Part shown: piece after piece, positions 35,488 through 48,895 of the stretch
Layout: each line of letters begins with the position of its first letter
Numbering within the stretch: the stretch's first letter is position 1
Assembly (NCBI GenBank): GCA_000711775.1
Contig: ARYC01000253.1
Span: 62,001 to 126,000 of the forward strand
Origin: Oxytricha trifallax
Lineage: Eukaryota; Ciliophora; Spirotrichea; Sporadotrichida; Oxytrichidae
Length of the DNA: 64,000 bases
Reading direction: 5' to 3'
Position numbers and translations under genes: made by a program
Notes under the pieces: generated by a model
Seen by the model: only the letters and a program-made list of their open reading frames with translations
Told to the model about the DNA's origin: nothing
The model's database searches: none

Positions 35488-37081
35488 ATGAGTGGCAACA
35501 AAAGAAAATTCTTGAATCAACTATAATCTATAAGTCAAAGGCGAGTCAACTCTGGACCTCATAAAGTCCCCATACTACAAACTCCAGTTGAATTTATTAA
35601 GAACAAAAACTTTAGATACTATACTTTTGTTAGTTTATTCAGCTGTACTTACATATATTCGTTGTATAAAGCTACTCATTCCGAAAATTAGCTTTATTTA
35701 TTAAAAAAATGTTGGTTAAACTTAATTAAGCAGTAATTTCGTTTCAAAAAATGGTTAAAATATATATTAAAACGAGATATTGAGAGTAGGAGCAGCCGGT
35801 TCAATAACAATGCTAATTGGTGAAAGTACTTTTTATTGCATAGATGCTGTGAATATGAGGTCTAAAATACTCTCAGAAAACGTGGGATTTCGTGATATGA
35901 TAAGGCGAATTTATTCTAAGGAGGGAATTTACGGACTTTATAAGGGCTATTCTGCATCTTTTTACAGTTCCATTTTTTACGGCTATCTATATTTCTACAT
36001 TTATAAAGGCTTGAAAGTGCAAATGAAAGAGCGACTGGACCCTTAAAGCACAGGTTCTTATGCTTTAATATATGCAAGCGCTTCTACAATCGCTGAAATA
36101 GTTGCATTGGTAGTGTACTATCCTTATGAACTAATTAAAGTGAGATTTCTAACTAAAAATGATAAATATGGTTATCACTCAGTGTCTGACGCATTCGTAA
36201 AAATTGTAAGAAAAGATAATGTTTCTGGACTATATCGAGGTGTATTCAAATATTAAAAAAAATCTTCAAACTTTTCATTGATTATTTGTTAGAAAGTATG
36301 CATAATACTTTAAAAATTTAATTCGCTTTCTTTCTTACTTTTATGGGATAATACACTTTACAAATGACTTGCTACGAATTAATAATAGATAAAGAAGTTA
36401 AAGCACTGGGTTTAAAAGAATTTTAAAAACATGAAAATTTGCATGTGCTGAAAGCATCTGTGATATCTGGAGTTATAGCAGCACTTTTTACTAATAGTTT
36501 AGAGGTTATAGTTGTCAGATAATAGAGCGAAAGTGGATAAACAGTCAAATAGATATTTTAATACAATTAGAAAAATAATTCTTAAAATTATAAATCAATT
36601 ATCACATACAAAAGTAAAATCCTTTTGATAATTCAATAAAAAAAGCCTTATATAAGAAAATATATTGCATAGTATCCAATTCTATATTTTTATTATGATT
36701 AAGGCAAGGAATGACTTTTTTAAAAAAATAATAAACTTTCTAGTCAATAATTTGTAATATCCCATTAGATTATACCAAAGATATCCTCTTAAAACTTATT
36801 AACTCAAGAAATATATAAATTATTAATATTTTAGTTTCAGCGATTCCTAAAATTATATTAAATTTTGGGAATAATGAATTTCATTTGAGTTTTAATTGAA
36901 ATATTTAAACTAAAATATTAATAATTATAATTAAATATTTTAGGAGGAAGGTTTGAAATTATTTACAAAGGGGTTAGGCGCAAAATTAATGATGACGTCT
37001 TTTTCTAGTGTGCTATTCTTCATGAGTATGAACCACATTGGAAAAATGTTTAATACAAATTTAAGCGAAGAGAAAGAGTGA
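35488..37081 (+). CDS. Mitochondrial carrier (SLC25) family protein
   Basis: ATG 35488 (MSGNKRKFLNQLQSIS), TGA 37079-37081. It carries the three-repeat carrier layout: GSITMLIGESTFYCIDAVNM with a degenerate first signature; YKGYSASFYSSIFYGYLYFY; then VVYYPYELIKVRFLTKNDKY, a good P-x-[DE]-x-x-[KR]-x-[KR] signature; GLYRGVFKY; and a third repeat, NSLEVIVVRQQ. It ends KGLGAKLMMTSFSSVLFFMS. Segments are separated by IESs near 35690-35780, 36250-36340 and 36540-36940. Substrate unknown; two of the three signatures are weak, so it may be a divergent carrier. Confidence 0.75.
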
Positions 37082-37683
37082 AGAATTAATAAATAAAAAT
37101 CTCAATTTATGCAAATTTCATAATCTGCAGTCGCCATTACCATAATATTATTGTTTAATATAATTCTATTTCTGATATTAATAAATAATTTCTATATAAA
37201 GTTGATAGAGAATTATCATTTTGTAAAGGTATAAAATAGTAAATTAGATATTGATTATAATATTTTTTAGAGAAAATGTTAAGCTATGTAATTTTATTCA
37301 TTCCTAAGAGAAAAAAAAGATGTATTAATTAAATTATTTCGTATCTTATTATCTTAGCCCTATTTATAAAAATTGGTTTCTTGATATTTTTAATAATTGA
37401 TTTCCTTTAAATTAATCTTAAACTATAATTAAAAACTTCATAACTTTAAAGATAGTATAGTGCAAAAGGATGCATATAAGTAATAAAAAGAATTTATAAT
37501 TAAAGATAGTAAATATATAGAATGTATGTTTAAGTTTATCTTTATACACTTTATAAATATTAGATCATTTTATTAAGCAATTCTCCAAATCATTATTGAT
37601 TTCATGTTTATTGGAAGAGCATAAATTTTAATACATTTAATGAAAATTAAAAAATCAACATATTTTACAGTATAATTATAAAT
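37082..37683. other. Intergenic, AT rich
   Basis: No coding segment recognised between convergent genes. Confidence 0.5.
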
Positions 37684-38631
37684 TCAAAACTTTTTCTTAT
37701 TTTAAGTATCATATTCTGTACAAGCTGAGATTATTCTATCTTTTAACGCTTAATTTTTACCATTAGATAACTCCCCTATTATACTATGCCTTGAATTTTA
37801 TTTTACGCTTATTGGTAATGGAGGTTTATCGTAGTTAGCATTTAGGAATTTTTTCTTGTGATATTTAGTGGTCATGGGAAAATTCACAGCATCAATTGTG
37901 AATGAAATTTTTCGCTATGGGTTTTCATGGTCTGCTAGCAGATAACCTATACACTCTGCTTTGTCTTTTTATCTTTAAATTAGCATTTTCCGCCTTAGGC
38001 TTGTGGTTTGAGTAGCGTGAGCTTAGAGGGTTTTGTAGTCGTGCTCTAAAGAGTCGTAAGATTAGTCTTTATAAAGCTCTAATTTATCTATTTTTGATTT
38101 GTAATAAGGAGAGGTGTTCAATTCTTGTCTAATATCTGAATCAAACTTGCTTATCATAGGATTGAATATCTCTGACCCTAAATTAAAAAATAAAATACAC
38201 ACATGTTATTTCTTACTTCTAATATCAAGCGATTTTGTCATCTTTTAAGCAACTAAATTTTTACCTATCAATCCTTTCCTGGTTTCCACCTTCTTTCTTA
38301 CATAATCATCGATATCTTTCTTAACATTAATATTATCGATATGCTTAGGCTTTATTCGCTTATAAAAATCATTAAATTCTTCTGTCGTTTCGATCTACAT
38401 TATTTCCTGGGTTGTGGGTGCAAAAGAATACCTATGATTACTTTTGTAACTTTTATCTTAACTGAGGTTTCTTGAAAGCATAAAGTTTTTCTGGTTTTTT
38501 AATGATACCTAGGATGTCTACTGAGATAGGTTTAAATTGTTGAGAAAAGTATTTCTTTGTTTCACTAGAGAATCTAATTTTAATTTAGAACCCTGTTCTT
38601 CGATACTTGCTAGATTGTACTTATTTAACAT
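37684..38631 (-). CDS. Unknown hydrophilic protein
   Basis: ATG 38631 (MLNKYNLASIEEQGSKLKLD), stop TGA 37684-37686, about 300 residues. A 39-bp GT-AG intron at 38178-38216 joins KSLDIR to RSEIFNPMIS. Blocks include TTEEFNDFYKRIKPKHIDNI, KKDIDDYVRKKVETRKGLIG and FTIDAVNFPMTTKYHKKKFL. Rich in K, Q and S. Not recognised. Confidence 0.6.
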
Positions 38632-39025
38632 ATTTTATTAGATATTGTTGTTTCTGGGAGATTGTGATTGTTTGGAGCTGAAATCCTGCCTTGTTGATGA
38701 AAGGGAGTATGAAATTTTTATATTTTTAAATGGACTTTTAAGATAAATGAAGTTGTAATTATTTATTTTATAATTTAAGAGTGATTCATACTAGATCTGT
38801 GTTTTGTAAATTTTCTAAGCCGAAATTGCCTTTAAACATCAATAGTTTAATTTGAGGATTTCAGCCTAAAATCTGCATATTTATCTTCAAGATTTTGACA
38901 CATTTCAAATTCTAAAAGGATTAAGGTTGAGCATGATGAATAAGAAATAAATTAGGAAATTAATTGTTCAATATAAAATTCATGTATGAGGAGCCTTATA
39001 ATTGATTTAAGTGAATGCTTTCGGG
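38632..39025. other. Intergenic, AT rich
   Basis: Upstream of one minus-strand gene and downstream of the other; nothing coding seen. Confidence 0.45.
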
Positions 39026-41281
39026 TCAAATTGCTTCTACAACGATTATAATATAGAATTAGCAAAAGCTTCTGGATCTTATCATATTTATATTATAATA
39101 AATGGAAATAAAAGTTAAAATAAGATCAAGTCCTAATGTGAATTACAATGGTTGGAAGCCCTTAAGATTTCTGGGCTCTTCTTTTTGCTCCTCCACTTAT
39201 TAAACTACACTCTCGACTTTCTTCTCTTCAACCTCTGGAATTATAGTTTAAATTGTCTCTTTTTCTTCCTCAAATTGTACTTTTTCCTCAATTTACTATA
39301 TCTCTGGTTTGAGTTTTTCAAATGCTACTCTTTCCTGAATTCTTTCAAAGATATTCTTGAAAGTAAGCAAGAAAATGGCGGCATTCTTTTATCTCTCATT
39401 TTGAATTGGCTACTATCCCTTTTGAGTTTTTATTTGATACTAGCTTGCATCAACTTAATTGCTTTATATTAAAAAAATATAATACATAAAAACTGACTGA
39501 TTCAATTCATAAGGGATGTTAGAGAATGGTTAGCCATCCAAAAGGATGTCAAACTTGCAGCAGATAAAAGCCTGATTATTCATGGTATAGTCCTTAAGTC
39601 TATGAACTTCTTGCTCAGATGCGCATTCAATGATCATCATGTCATTGAAGTAGCCTTGCTTTTACTGAGTGTTAGAGTAATATCTGAATTTTTGGATTCC
39701 ACCTTAATAGCCTTTCTTGTCTCCTCTCTCAAAGGCGATTTTCATGTTCAAGATGAAAGGATCAAACTTTAGATACTAACCCACCTAAACCAAGGTCATG
39801 ATCTTCTCAAAATCATCATCCTAATTTCTGATCTTTTGATGAATATTTTTTAAACTTAGTATCATCATTTGCTACTTGTACTCTTCATTTTGATTTTTCT
39901 TTGTATTTTAGTTCAAAGGTCTGTTAAAATTCAAGTAATTAATGTAAGTTTAAACTCGGTCCATAGTTGTCAGAAATTCGTAATCGTGGGATAAATATAT
40001 TGCGACTTTATCAGCCAATTTATCAATTTTCTTCCTCAAAATTTAAGGTTCAGAATATTGAGAGATAAGCAAACTCACAAGCATATTGAAGGCACCTTTA
40101 GGGCACTCTGATCTTCTTATGGCTTATTTATAGAGCTACTTTGCTTTTTTATAGTTATGCTAGATCATATGATAATACAACGCTACGAGGAAGTATTTTT
40201 AATCTCTCCACTAATATTTAAACTCATAGAACTTCTTTTGATCGTTGAACTTATTCAGGATTCTTTATACACTTTGGTACTTTTAATCTTAGTCCAATTC
40301 ATAAGGCAGAATCTTTTAATACTTTATATGAGTACCAATATCTGTAATTTGCTGTTAAGTTGATATAAAATGAGCCACATAGTATGCGAAAGGCTGCACC
40401 AATTACCAATTATACATTTATTGCTCTTCTACTCCGCTCAATAAGGTTTGCTCGAGATAAAACTTAGTGTCAATCCATTCTACTTTTTGAACTTCAGCTG
40501 ATCTCACTCTTTTCACGTTGTAATTTTTAGTGTCTATGTCCTTTACGAGATATAAGGTGACAAACTTATTCTTAATTGTCTCAATCTTGATAAACTAGTC
40601 TTCTTCTATATATGGTCTGATATTGAATTGAATTTCTTCATTGATCTCACGAATTGCGCATTCTACATCTGATTCTCCTTCGTCTGCTTTACCTTTTGGA
40701 AAGTCAAGTTTGTTCACATTTTTATCTCTCTCGTTTTGATACACAACTAAAATATGTTATTAAGAGGCTTGAAATTGGGTTACTGAAGAGAAGTTTTTCA
40801 AATTTCTTTGAAAACATTAGAGCACCGAAAGATGGTATCATTTACAGGTATTACTTATACTCCTCAAATTTGCTCTCAAAATTCTATAGTACGTGGCTTA
40901 GCCCAGACCATCTTTAACATATTCTCTATGCGAATCTCATTTCATATTTTCTGTCTCTAAAAATAAGAGGGGTGTTAAACTCAATCTTATGAAAATTCCA
41001 GCAGTAAAAATTCTGGAAACATCAAAAATATCTTACATTACAGGTGCTATCGAGCAATGGAAATCTGCAAAAAACCAGCATGCAATTTTCAAATTGCAAA
41101 ATATTCTTGGCGCCTACTTTTCATCTTCAGGCAAGTTTATTATAAATCTGCAAAGAAGGTCATCCAAGATATGAGTGGGAATTTAATCTGGATTTGTGTT
41201 TATTGGTTGTAGCTTCCTTGAATCTTAGGAAGTCAGATTTTATGAGTTGTAGTGCTATAACTAGTGCTATTGTGATGCCAT
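39026..41281 (-). CDS. DCP2: mRNA-decapping enzyme 2 homologue (Nudix) with long C-terminal extension
   Basis: DCP2 removes the m7G cap from mRNA. ATG 41281 (MASQQHQLQHYNSQ). An N-terminal Box A-like segment (LDDLLCRFIINLPEDEK ... ACWFFADFHCSIAPV) is followed by FEEYKQYLQMIPSFGALMF, then after a 47-bp GT-AG intron (40747-40793) by the Nudix core: LDFPKGKADEGESDVECAIR, EINEEIQF. In GX5EX7REUXEEXGU the Gly of the last part is Gln. Box B-like VRSAEVQKVEWIDTKFYLEQ follows. The frame then stays open for about 480 more codons, with TPR-like helices (AKQLYKQAIRRSECPKGAFN) and a glutamate-rich tail, to TGA 39026-39028. A short junction around 40925-41000 was not resolved. Confidence 0.8.
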
Positions 41282-41463
41282 AGTTGCTATTCAAATTAAA
41301 TTTATCAGAAATTATTATACTATAAATTCAATATAAGATTTGGTAATTAATCGAAAAATTACTAATGAAATAGAAAGGATTAGGTTATTTATATCTGTCA
41401 ATAATTATTTCCAAACTATTATTTTTTAATTAAAGTAATAAAATAATATTATAAAATTATAAA

Positions 41464-42170
41464 ATGAGTGTTGCTATTGACAATATTACAGCAGTAGATG
41501 TTCATAATCTTTAAAATGATATGGAACACAAATCGATTACATTCAATATAACTCACTTATAATGAATTTTACTATATTTTTTATTTTTTGTAAAATATTT
41601 TTTTAATTCAACCAGAAGGACGAGACTATGAAAAGAGTTCTCTGACATGTTTAGCGCATGCAATATAAACATCCACAAAAAAATAAGAAAAAGACTTTAA
41701 AATGGGTTGAAGGAAAACAAGCCTCAAATTACCTCGAAGCAGTAGGTTTTAAGAATGCCTCTTAATCTGCTAAAAAGCTTAAATAAGGCCAGGACAACGA
41801 TTTAATTTAAATTGACTAGGAAAAGGAAATTGAAATTATTCTGAAGAAAGATAGAAGTCGGAAGGGATATGGTATGAGAGGGGATGGGGCCACAGATTCA
41901 GAAGGGAGAGTGCCTTTAATTTTAAAGGTGGAAAACTTGTACAATTAATACGAAGTACACAAAGCCAAAATAAGAGAGATGGAATTGTTCAAACATTGCC
42001 AGTCAAAAACTGTTCATAAAAATTACTAGTCTTTGATAAGGAAAGGGCTAACTGACACTAAAGAATTTGAAATTACAAGTATAAGAATCAAAATTATCTT
42101 GATAATCTTATTGAAGCATATTGCTTAGTAATAGGAAATTCGAATCAATTTAAATTCTTTAGAATTATTT
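41464..42170 (+). CDS. Unknown charged protein
   Basis: ATG 41464 (MSVAIDNITAVDVHNLQNDM), an IES, then a segment with EGRDYEKSSLTCLAHAI and another frame, HPQKNKKKTLKWVEGKQASN, YLEAVGFKNASQSAKKLK and YEVHKAKIREMELFKHCQS. The frame change near 41660 must involve another small IES. 3' end uncertain; it must stop before the next gene at 42175. No family recognised. Confidence 0.45.
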
Positions 42171-42174
42171 AAAT

Positions 42175-44372
42175 ATGGTTAAACAGAGTATTACTCTACA
42201 GATATTCGCATTAACATTAATTGTTCTTACTGTGTCATTTGTTAATAGTAAATCTCAAAGTCTCAGAGAACTTGAAATACAAGTGATGCAAGAGAAAGTA
42301 GACTTGCTCAAGCAAAAGTTAAATCTGCTCGAGCAGTTACAATATTTGCAAATAATTTATTTTATTTAAATTTGTACAAACTTCATAACAAAGAGAAAAT
42401 TTTGGTGAGCGCGATGATCAAGAAATATCTGGATCTAAGATGGAATCATACTATTAATATAGTCTTGATCAACTAAGCCACTATAAAGAAGCATTCATTG
42501 AAATTATAAATATAATAAAGTTAAATATTTAATTGATTTAATCTTATAATTGACTGTAAATACGAATTAAATTCTAGTTCAAGTTTTAATATTACATTAA
42601 CCAATTAAGTCTTGGAGGGTCTTCTCAAAGATAAATTTAAAGGCTAATTGATACTTCTTAAGATTTCATTCCTTCTGTGAAATCTTTATAAATTTTATCA
42701 TTGAATTTTAACTATAAACATTAAAATCTTTAGTAGAGAAGGAAATCATATCTTTTGATGATTAAGAAATTAAAGTCTTCGATTTCATTCAGACTAAAAC
42801 TTTGAAATACGCTGGGGCCAAATCTAATGTAAATTAACTGATTGCTGTGGCTTTATCAAATGGAGAAATAATTCTTAGAAATCCCTAAGGATAGGAACTG
42901 GCTAGATTTGATTCTGGCTTAGGCTCAGATATTATTGGTAAGTTAGTTTGTAATTTAAACTAACCATTATTTCAATTGGATTTAGAAAAATTATTAACAG
43001 AATACTTATAGATTTCGCATCACCATAGACTGTTGATGAGTCTTATTTCGCAATATTAAACTCACAAGGATAAATGAAGGTTTATAACTACACAATCGTG
43101 GAATCTTAGATGGGATATTACAAATATGCTAGGGAAGAGTATGGTCTTATGAAAAGAAACGATTCAAAATCAATTGAGGAGGTCATGGAAACTAAATATG
43201 GGAAAAGGATGCTTGAAGCAGGATTTCCACTTAAATTCACAAAACCATTGTAACATTATATTATAAATTTCTTTTTAGCATTTGGATTGAAGATGAAATG
43301 GAATTTAATATTAAAGAGTTAATATCTGACAATCTTGATCTTGGCATGAAATTTGATAAAAATACCACTACATTCAAAGATTTTTAAATTTATCAAGTTA
43401 GAGGTTAGAAGTATTTCGTTCTACTAGATAACTTTGGTTATATCAAGTAAGCCTTTATATAATTTTAAACTTAATTTATAGTGTATTTTTTAAGAATTTA
43501 AGATTCAAGACTAGATTCTTTTCTGAAACTGAGAAAGTTTCATACATTACTAAGAACTCAAATAATTTGATGATTGCAAGAAATAATTCTATAGCTTTTG
43601 TGAGAGTATTTGAGAACAAGCTTGCTCCAAACTATTGTGAATCTGGAACTTCAAACCTCAAGAAAATTGGAAGTGATAATTTACATTTAGGAATACTCTA
43701 TGGACTTAGTGAAAATAACGAGGTCTTTATCTTTGATTAAAAATAACATGGAAACAAGCATGACTCTATTGAATGCAGAAGTAAGTTCAGGTATTGTTTA
43801 TTAATATAACTTTAGTTATTGGGAAAATCCAGTTATTTGATAATGAAGAAAATTAAGTAAATTTGACAATGACTTCAATCAAAGGAGGTCTACTCTTCTA
43901 AGATAGCAATGGCAAAATTTTCATATTAAATACCACAGACACTCAGCAAGCATTGATGCAGCCAAGCATTACTTCTTTCACTCCTTCTTACTTGGCAAAA
44001 TCTTAGACCTCCTAAAACTTTATTTCGGGTTAACTCTTGGATATTAAAGAAATCAGAAATGTAGCTTCAATTTCAATAGTAGGGTCTTTACTTTTAATGA
44101 GAGTTCCCTCAGACTCTTAAGATTCTGGAAACAATAAGCTTATTCTTTTGGAGTATCAATCTACAGGACCAATATCAACATCAGGCGGAGGTCTCTGGGA
44201 TAATTTAAACTTTAAATTCCCTGCTATTTTCGTTCTTGTTTTGGCCGTAGTTGGATATATGATGTGGAATAAGCAATCATAGCATAAGTCAAGCAAGGGA
44301 GTTGCCGGCCTTGGATTTGGTCCATCATCTAAAGGTTCTAAGTTCAGCTCTTCAAAACTCAAGAGAAAGTGA
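42175..44372 (+). CDS. Type I single-pass membrane protein, propeller-like ectodomain
   Basis: ATG 42175 begins a signal peptide (ITLQIFALTLIVLTVSFVNS), followed by several repeat-like beta segments (EIISFDDQEIKVFDF; NQLIAVALSNGEIILRNPQG; YFAILNSQGQMKVYNYTIVE; LGILYGLSENNEVFIFD; GGLLFQDSNGKIFIL), which suggest a beta propeller. Near the C terminus a membrane helix (FPAIFVLVLAVVGYMMW) is followed by a short basic, S/G/K-rich tail to TGA 44370-44372. Introns or IESs interrupt it near 42390, 42950, 43255, 43450 and 43780. It may be a secretory-pathway membrane protein; no specific family claimed. Confidence 0.65.
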
Positions 44373-44504
44373 AAAAAAAGGATTGAATAAAATTAGTTTT
44401 TCAATAAATTTCTTTAACTATGATGCTTACTTGAAAAAGCCTTATCTATATTAATTTTATCCATTTGACAGTTTATAAAATACTTTATAAATTATTTTCT
44501 CGTA

Positions 44505-45640
44505 ATGGCAGCAAAAGCTTAAAAGAAAAATAACTACTTTGTCAATTAGACCGAAAACGTAAAAGATTAGCACTATGAGGAGGAATTAGAATTGCAGGAA
44601 TATAAAAAGAAGAAAGCTTAAAAAGACAAGCTAAAAGATAACAACTAAAAATATAATGAGATTTATTAATAGAGCAAAGAATACTCAGCCAGAAAAAATG
44701 ATTAAGATATAGAGGAAGAATTTCAGATCCCTGACACGCAGATCGATGATAATGATGACACAAAGGAAGATATAATTTTATTCTTTATTCATTATTATAG
44801 ATTGAACTTTTTAAATATAATTATATTGAAGGGACCATTTCAACGGAGGGTTCAGAATTATATACTCAAGGAGGTACGTTAAAGAAACTAAGACATAAAC
44901 TAAAAACAGCTTTTACAAAGGATATGATAAAATCAGGCCCTCTTGAAGAGTAAAAACTTTAATAAAATCCAAAGTTTAAACGAAAAGACTTCATCGATGA
45001 ATGTAAAGAAAATTATGAGAAAGACCCAAAACCTTATAAACTTGGAAATATGTATTGCTTCTGGTATAATTCTAGAAATTAACCTCAATTAGTTCTGGGT
45101 CCCGATTGGACTTTCAGTTTAGCAGAGCTTGCTATAATAAATGGAATAGCTGGGCTATTTGTAGCCAGTATTAATAGTCACACAAATCCCTGGTTATTCA
45201 AAATGGGCATGTTAACTTTAATGACTTAGAATTTTTTCTTTTTGCTAACTGCACTTGCTAATCCAGGTTTAGTAAATAGAGATATGAGTGTTCATACAGA
45301 GAGTTACTTGAATAAAGTCAAAATACTAAAGTAAGTTTGCTAATTTTTTAGGATTTTTCATTTTCAACAAATTAAGGCTATGCTTCAATTTGCTGACTCA
45401 CCATTTATAGGCCCCATCTATACTGCGCTGAATGCAAAGTAATTTATCGATAGGATAGAGAAGCAGAACACTGCGAATTTTGTGGATTTTGCATCGAGGA
45501 GTTAGATCATCACTGTGCTTGGAGTAGCAAATGTATAGGAAGAGGAAATATGACTTTTTTCAAGTCATTTTTATTCATGACGGTCTCACTGGTAGTTTAC
45601 TTATTTGCCGGAGGCATGTTTGCTATGTAAGCTTTTTTAA
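44505..45640 (+). CDS. DHHC-type palmitoyltransferase
   Basis: Transfers palmitate to cysteines of target proteins at membranes. ATG 44505 (MAAKAQKKNNYFVNQTENVK) starts a long charged, Q-rich cytoplasmic N terminus. Membrane helices follow (LAELAIINGIAGLFVASINS; MLTLMTQNFFFLLTALANPG). After an 80-bp GT-AG intron (45331-45410) comes the cysteine-rich domain: LYCAECKVIYR, EAEHCEFCGFCIEELDHHCA and WSSKCIGRGNM, with intact DHHC. A further helix reads FLFMTVSLVVYLFAGG. The short IES or intron at about 44780-44800 joins TKEDI to IELFKYNY. The 3' end is uncertain because the frame stays open past 45640. Confidence 0.88.
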
Positions 45641-45820
45641 AGTTTAAAGTTTTTAATATAGGGCTGCTAATTGATAAAGAATGGAAAGTATACTAATTAT
45701 TATCAATAACTAGAAATGTAAATAATTTTAAAATTCATAGTTAAGCTAACGATTTTATTGAGTGGAATAAATTTTAACGATGTAAAAATTATAAAATCAA
45801 TTAATTTAAGACTTTTAAAA

Positions 45821-48800
45821 ATGTAAAGAGATTAAGCCAGTAAAACAAAAAACGTTAAATAATCCAATTCAAATTCTTCTCAAATTTTGTAATCACAAAA
45901 ACAGAACGAATAATTGACGACTGGTGAGAAACTTCTATTTTCTCTTGGTAAAGCATTTAATTTGCAGTAAACAAATAAAATTGATTAATAATGTCAAGAT
46001 GTCTTAGCTATGTATGCTGATAAAATTATGGAAAAAAGAAAGCAAGAACGAGAGAAAAAATAACAAGAGCTTGCTTAGAAGTAATATGCCTATAAAGGAG
46101 GGAAAAAACCTTAAGATTTGTACATTAATCACGGATAGGGAAGTGAAGAGCAGCTTAGAAGCATAAATACTTAAATTATTGAAGAAGTAAGCGAAGATGG
46201 AACAACTAGCAACAGTGGAAACTATTCATACATGTAGGATAGCATTTTAAAAATGGATCAGCCATATCATAGCTAAAAGTAAGGTAAACATAAAAATTCA
46301 AAGGTTAATGATTACAAACTACTAACTTTGAAAAGAAACATGAAACATGCCATTTCTGAGGAATTTATTTTCAGTTTAAGCGAATTTTTCTCAACAAAAG
46401 AACTGGTGTCATAATTGAGATTGCTTTCATAATTTTTTAACAAAACAATTAAGCAATATTTGCCAAACAGACTTTAATAAGAAGCTGAATTCATAAATGC
46501 ATTTTTGGAAGAAAATGACGAGCTTAATAAAAAGTATCTAAAGATAGTTGACACTCAAATACCTATTGCAAAGAAAAACTGGCTTGTTTTTGATTTCTAA
46601 TAAGTTATAAACCAGTTAAGGTAAATTACTAAAGAAGATATAACCAATCTAAAGAATTTACTTAAGAAACCCTTATAACCAAATTAAGATTAATGTTTAG
46701 CACCAATTTGTCTGCTATTTGGCTTAAGAGAGGATAGATAAAAACTAGCAAATGGTGAAGTAACTTAAATCTGGCATAAATAAGCCTATAAATTAATTTC
46801 AAATTAGAACTTTCTTAAACGTGTCTAAGATTTTGGGAAAGATATTTTAAAAGAAGAGATATTCCTTGAAGTATTCGAATTTTTAAATAGAGATGAACTT
46901 GAAATAGCTAAAGTTTAACAGCTAAATCAATCTTTAGCTGTCTTGATTAAATGGGCTAGAAGTATGATATCTTATCACATTTTAGTTCATCCATATAAAC
47001 TTAGAAATCATTAGACAATAAATCCTTAAAGTGACATTTATCAATTCCTATAAACGATTGACTCTTTTATGGATCAATTCTATCAATTGAAAACTTTCTT
47101 GATAAAGATTTCTTTACTACCTAAGGACACTAACTTTGCTTTCAATCTATCGCATGTTAAATTTATGAGAAAAGAAAAATAATGCCTTATAACAAAAGTC
47201 CCTAATGAAGTAATGAGTTCGATACTTTGCTTTTTATCAACAAATGAATCAGTTAAGATTTGCTAATCTAACAGAAGACTAAGAGAATATGTTGCAGATC
47301 ACTGGGATACTAGACTGTCTCTGCAAATGCTATAAATTGAATCTTATAAGACTGTTGTTTTTGAGTAACTAAATAAGAAAATACCACTACTATATGAAGG
47401 CGGTTTCTTCTCTCCTTATATAAAAATGCTTGATAGAATACTCATGCAAGAAAAGAGCTTTTTGTCAAAGTATCATTTAGAAGAAATCAGAACTATTTTC
47501 AAACCAAAGTCAAACATGCTGTAAATTTCCATATTTCAATAAAAAGAATTTATTTAAATTGTTCAAGCATTTTGTATTTTAACAGGTATTAAACCAAATA
47601 GAAAAGGACTTCCAGACGGTTCTGTAGATATAGATTACTTCTCTCCTTTTATGCAGATTGCAAAAGGCAATAAACTTTAGAATTTCTTGAACTCTTTTAA
47701 CAAATTAACAATTAAAAATGATTGTCTGTAATAAGCAAATTCTTTCGTAAATTTGATACTCTAGTAGTTTACACTTAGCCAGCTCAAATCTCAATCACTT
47801 GGATTATTTTAGCTATTTTTGTGGGTTATGAGTGTTCTTACTTATAATAAATTGATCAATCCACTCAACTTTATTACAAGTGACTATGTTAAGAGAAGGA
47901 TGCAGAATTGCATTGAAGATGTTTAAGCTGTAGAATAGGTTTACCAATTTAAAAAAAGAGTATTAAATTATTAAGTAACTTTAAATTTTTGATAAAAGTT
48001 ACTAAAATCCATGAGCTTTTAGATATTAAGAAAAATTAGTTTCAATTTTTATAATGAATCTGTCAAATATTTTTAAATTTAATTACTTTCTGAATTGATC
48101 GAAACATGGAGATTTACTTTTGAAATTCGATGCAAAAACATTGAATCTTTTCAAAAATGTGTAAAAACCAACCCTGAAATCCCCTATGAAAATAAATAGA
48201 ATCTAAATCCACTCACCTAATCAATAGAAAACATATGTGATTAGACCAGATAAATTATTTAATATGTTGAAGAATATTAGGGAATTAACATTTTAAGATT
48301 AAACACAACCATAAACAATATATCCTAAGGTCTGAATGAATCAATTTACTTTTAAGTAACTTAAGATTTGCCAGAGCAAGCAAAGCCTGCCTTTTTTGAG
48401 AAGATTTTGATTGATTTTTTCGAAAACTTTATTGAGTTTGAAAAGGAAGCTACAAAAGTTGGGGATCCATAAACTTTTATTTTATTTTTAGATTTATATA
48501 AACATTAATAATTTTTAAAAAATTCCATATGGACTTGATAAAATATAATCATTCGACCAATTTAACAAGTAAATTAAGCCCAAAGAAAATACTGAATTTA
48601 AGAAAGTAACAAACTTTAAGAAAAATTCCACATTGACATAATCCTTGAAAAATAATATAATGAAACTATCCACTAGAAATATACAAAATAATTAAAACTT
48701 AAAGAGCTTCAATTCAACTTGTAACATAAATAAATCAAAAAGTTTTGTGAAGAAAATTACACTTGACTTTGATATCTAATAATTATTTCAAATCAAATTA

Positions 48801-48858
48801 ATTTAAGATGTAGTTAAATATTTTTAATTCTATTTGTTTTTTCCCCACAAACTTTGAT
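45821..48858 (+). CDS. F-box protein with two dynein-stalk-like helical modules
   Basis: ATG 45821 (MQRDQASKTKNVKQ). A very long open frame to about 47980 with dozens of in-frame TAA/TAG, then one or two further segments to about TGA 48858. At about residues 273-420: DITNLKNLLKKPLQPNQDQC, LAPICLLFGLREDRQK, ANGEVTQIWHKQAYKLI, NFLKRVQDFGKDIL and then LAVLIKWARSMISYHI. This is the pattern of the dynein heavy-chain stalk region (KxPP, a short linker, W..A..L, FL..L..F.KD.I, ..W..A...Y). At about 459-510 an F-box: VPNEVMSSILCFLSTNESVK. At about 553-690 a second such module: VQAFCILTGIKPNRKGLPDG, then FLNSFNKLTIKND and LGLFQLFLWVMSVLTYN. No AAA motor is present. The function is not known; F-box proteins usually bring targets to SCF ubiquitin ligases. 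Confidence 0.6.
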
Positions 48859-48895
48859 TTATATTATAATTTCACACCCGAATTGGGAAATAATT

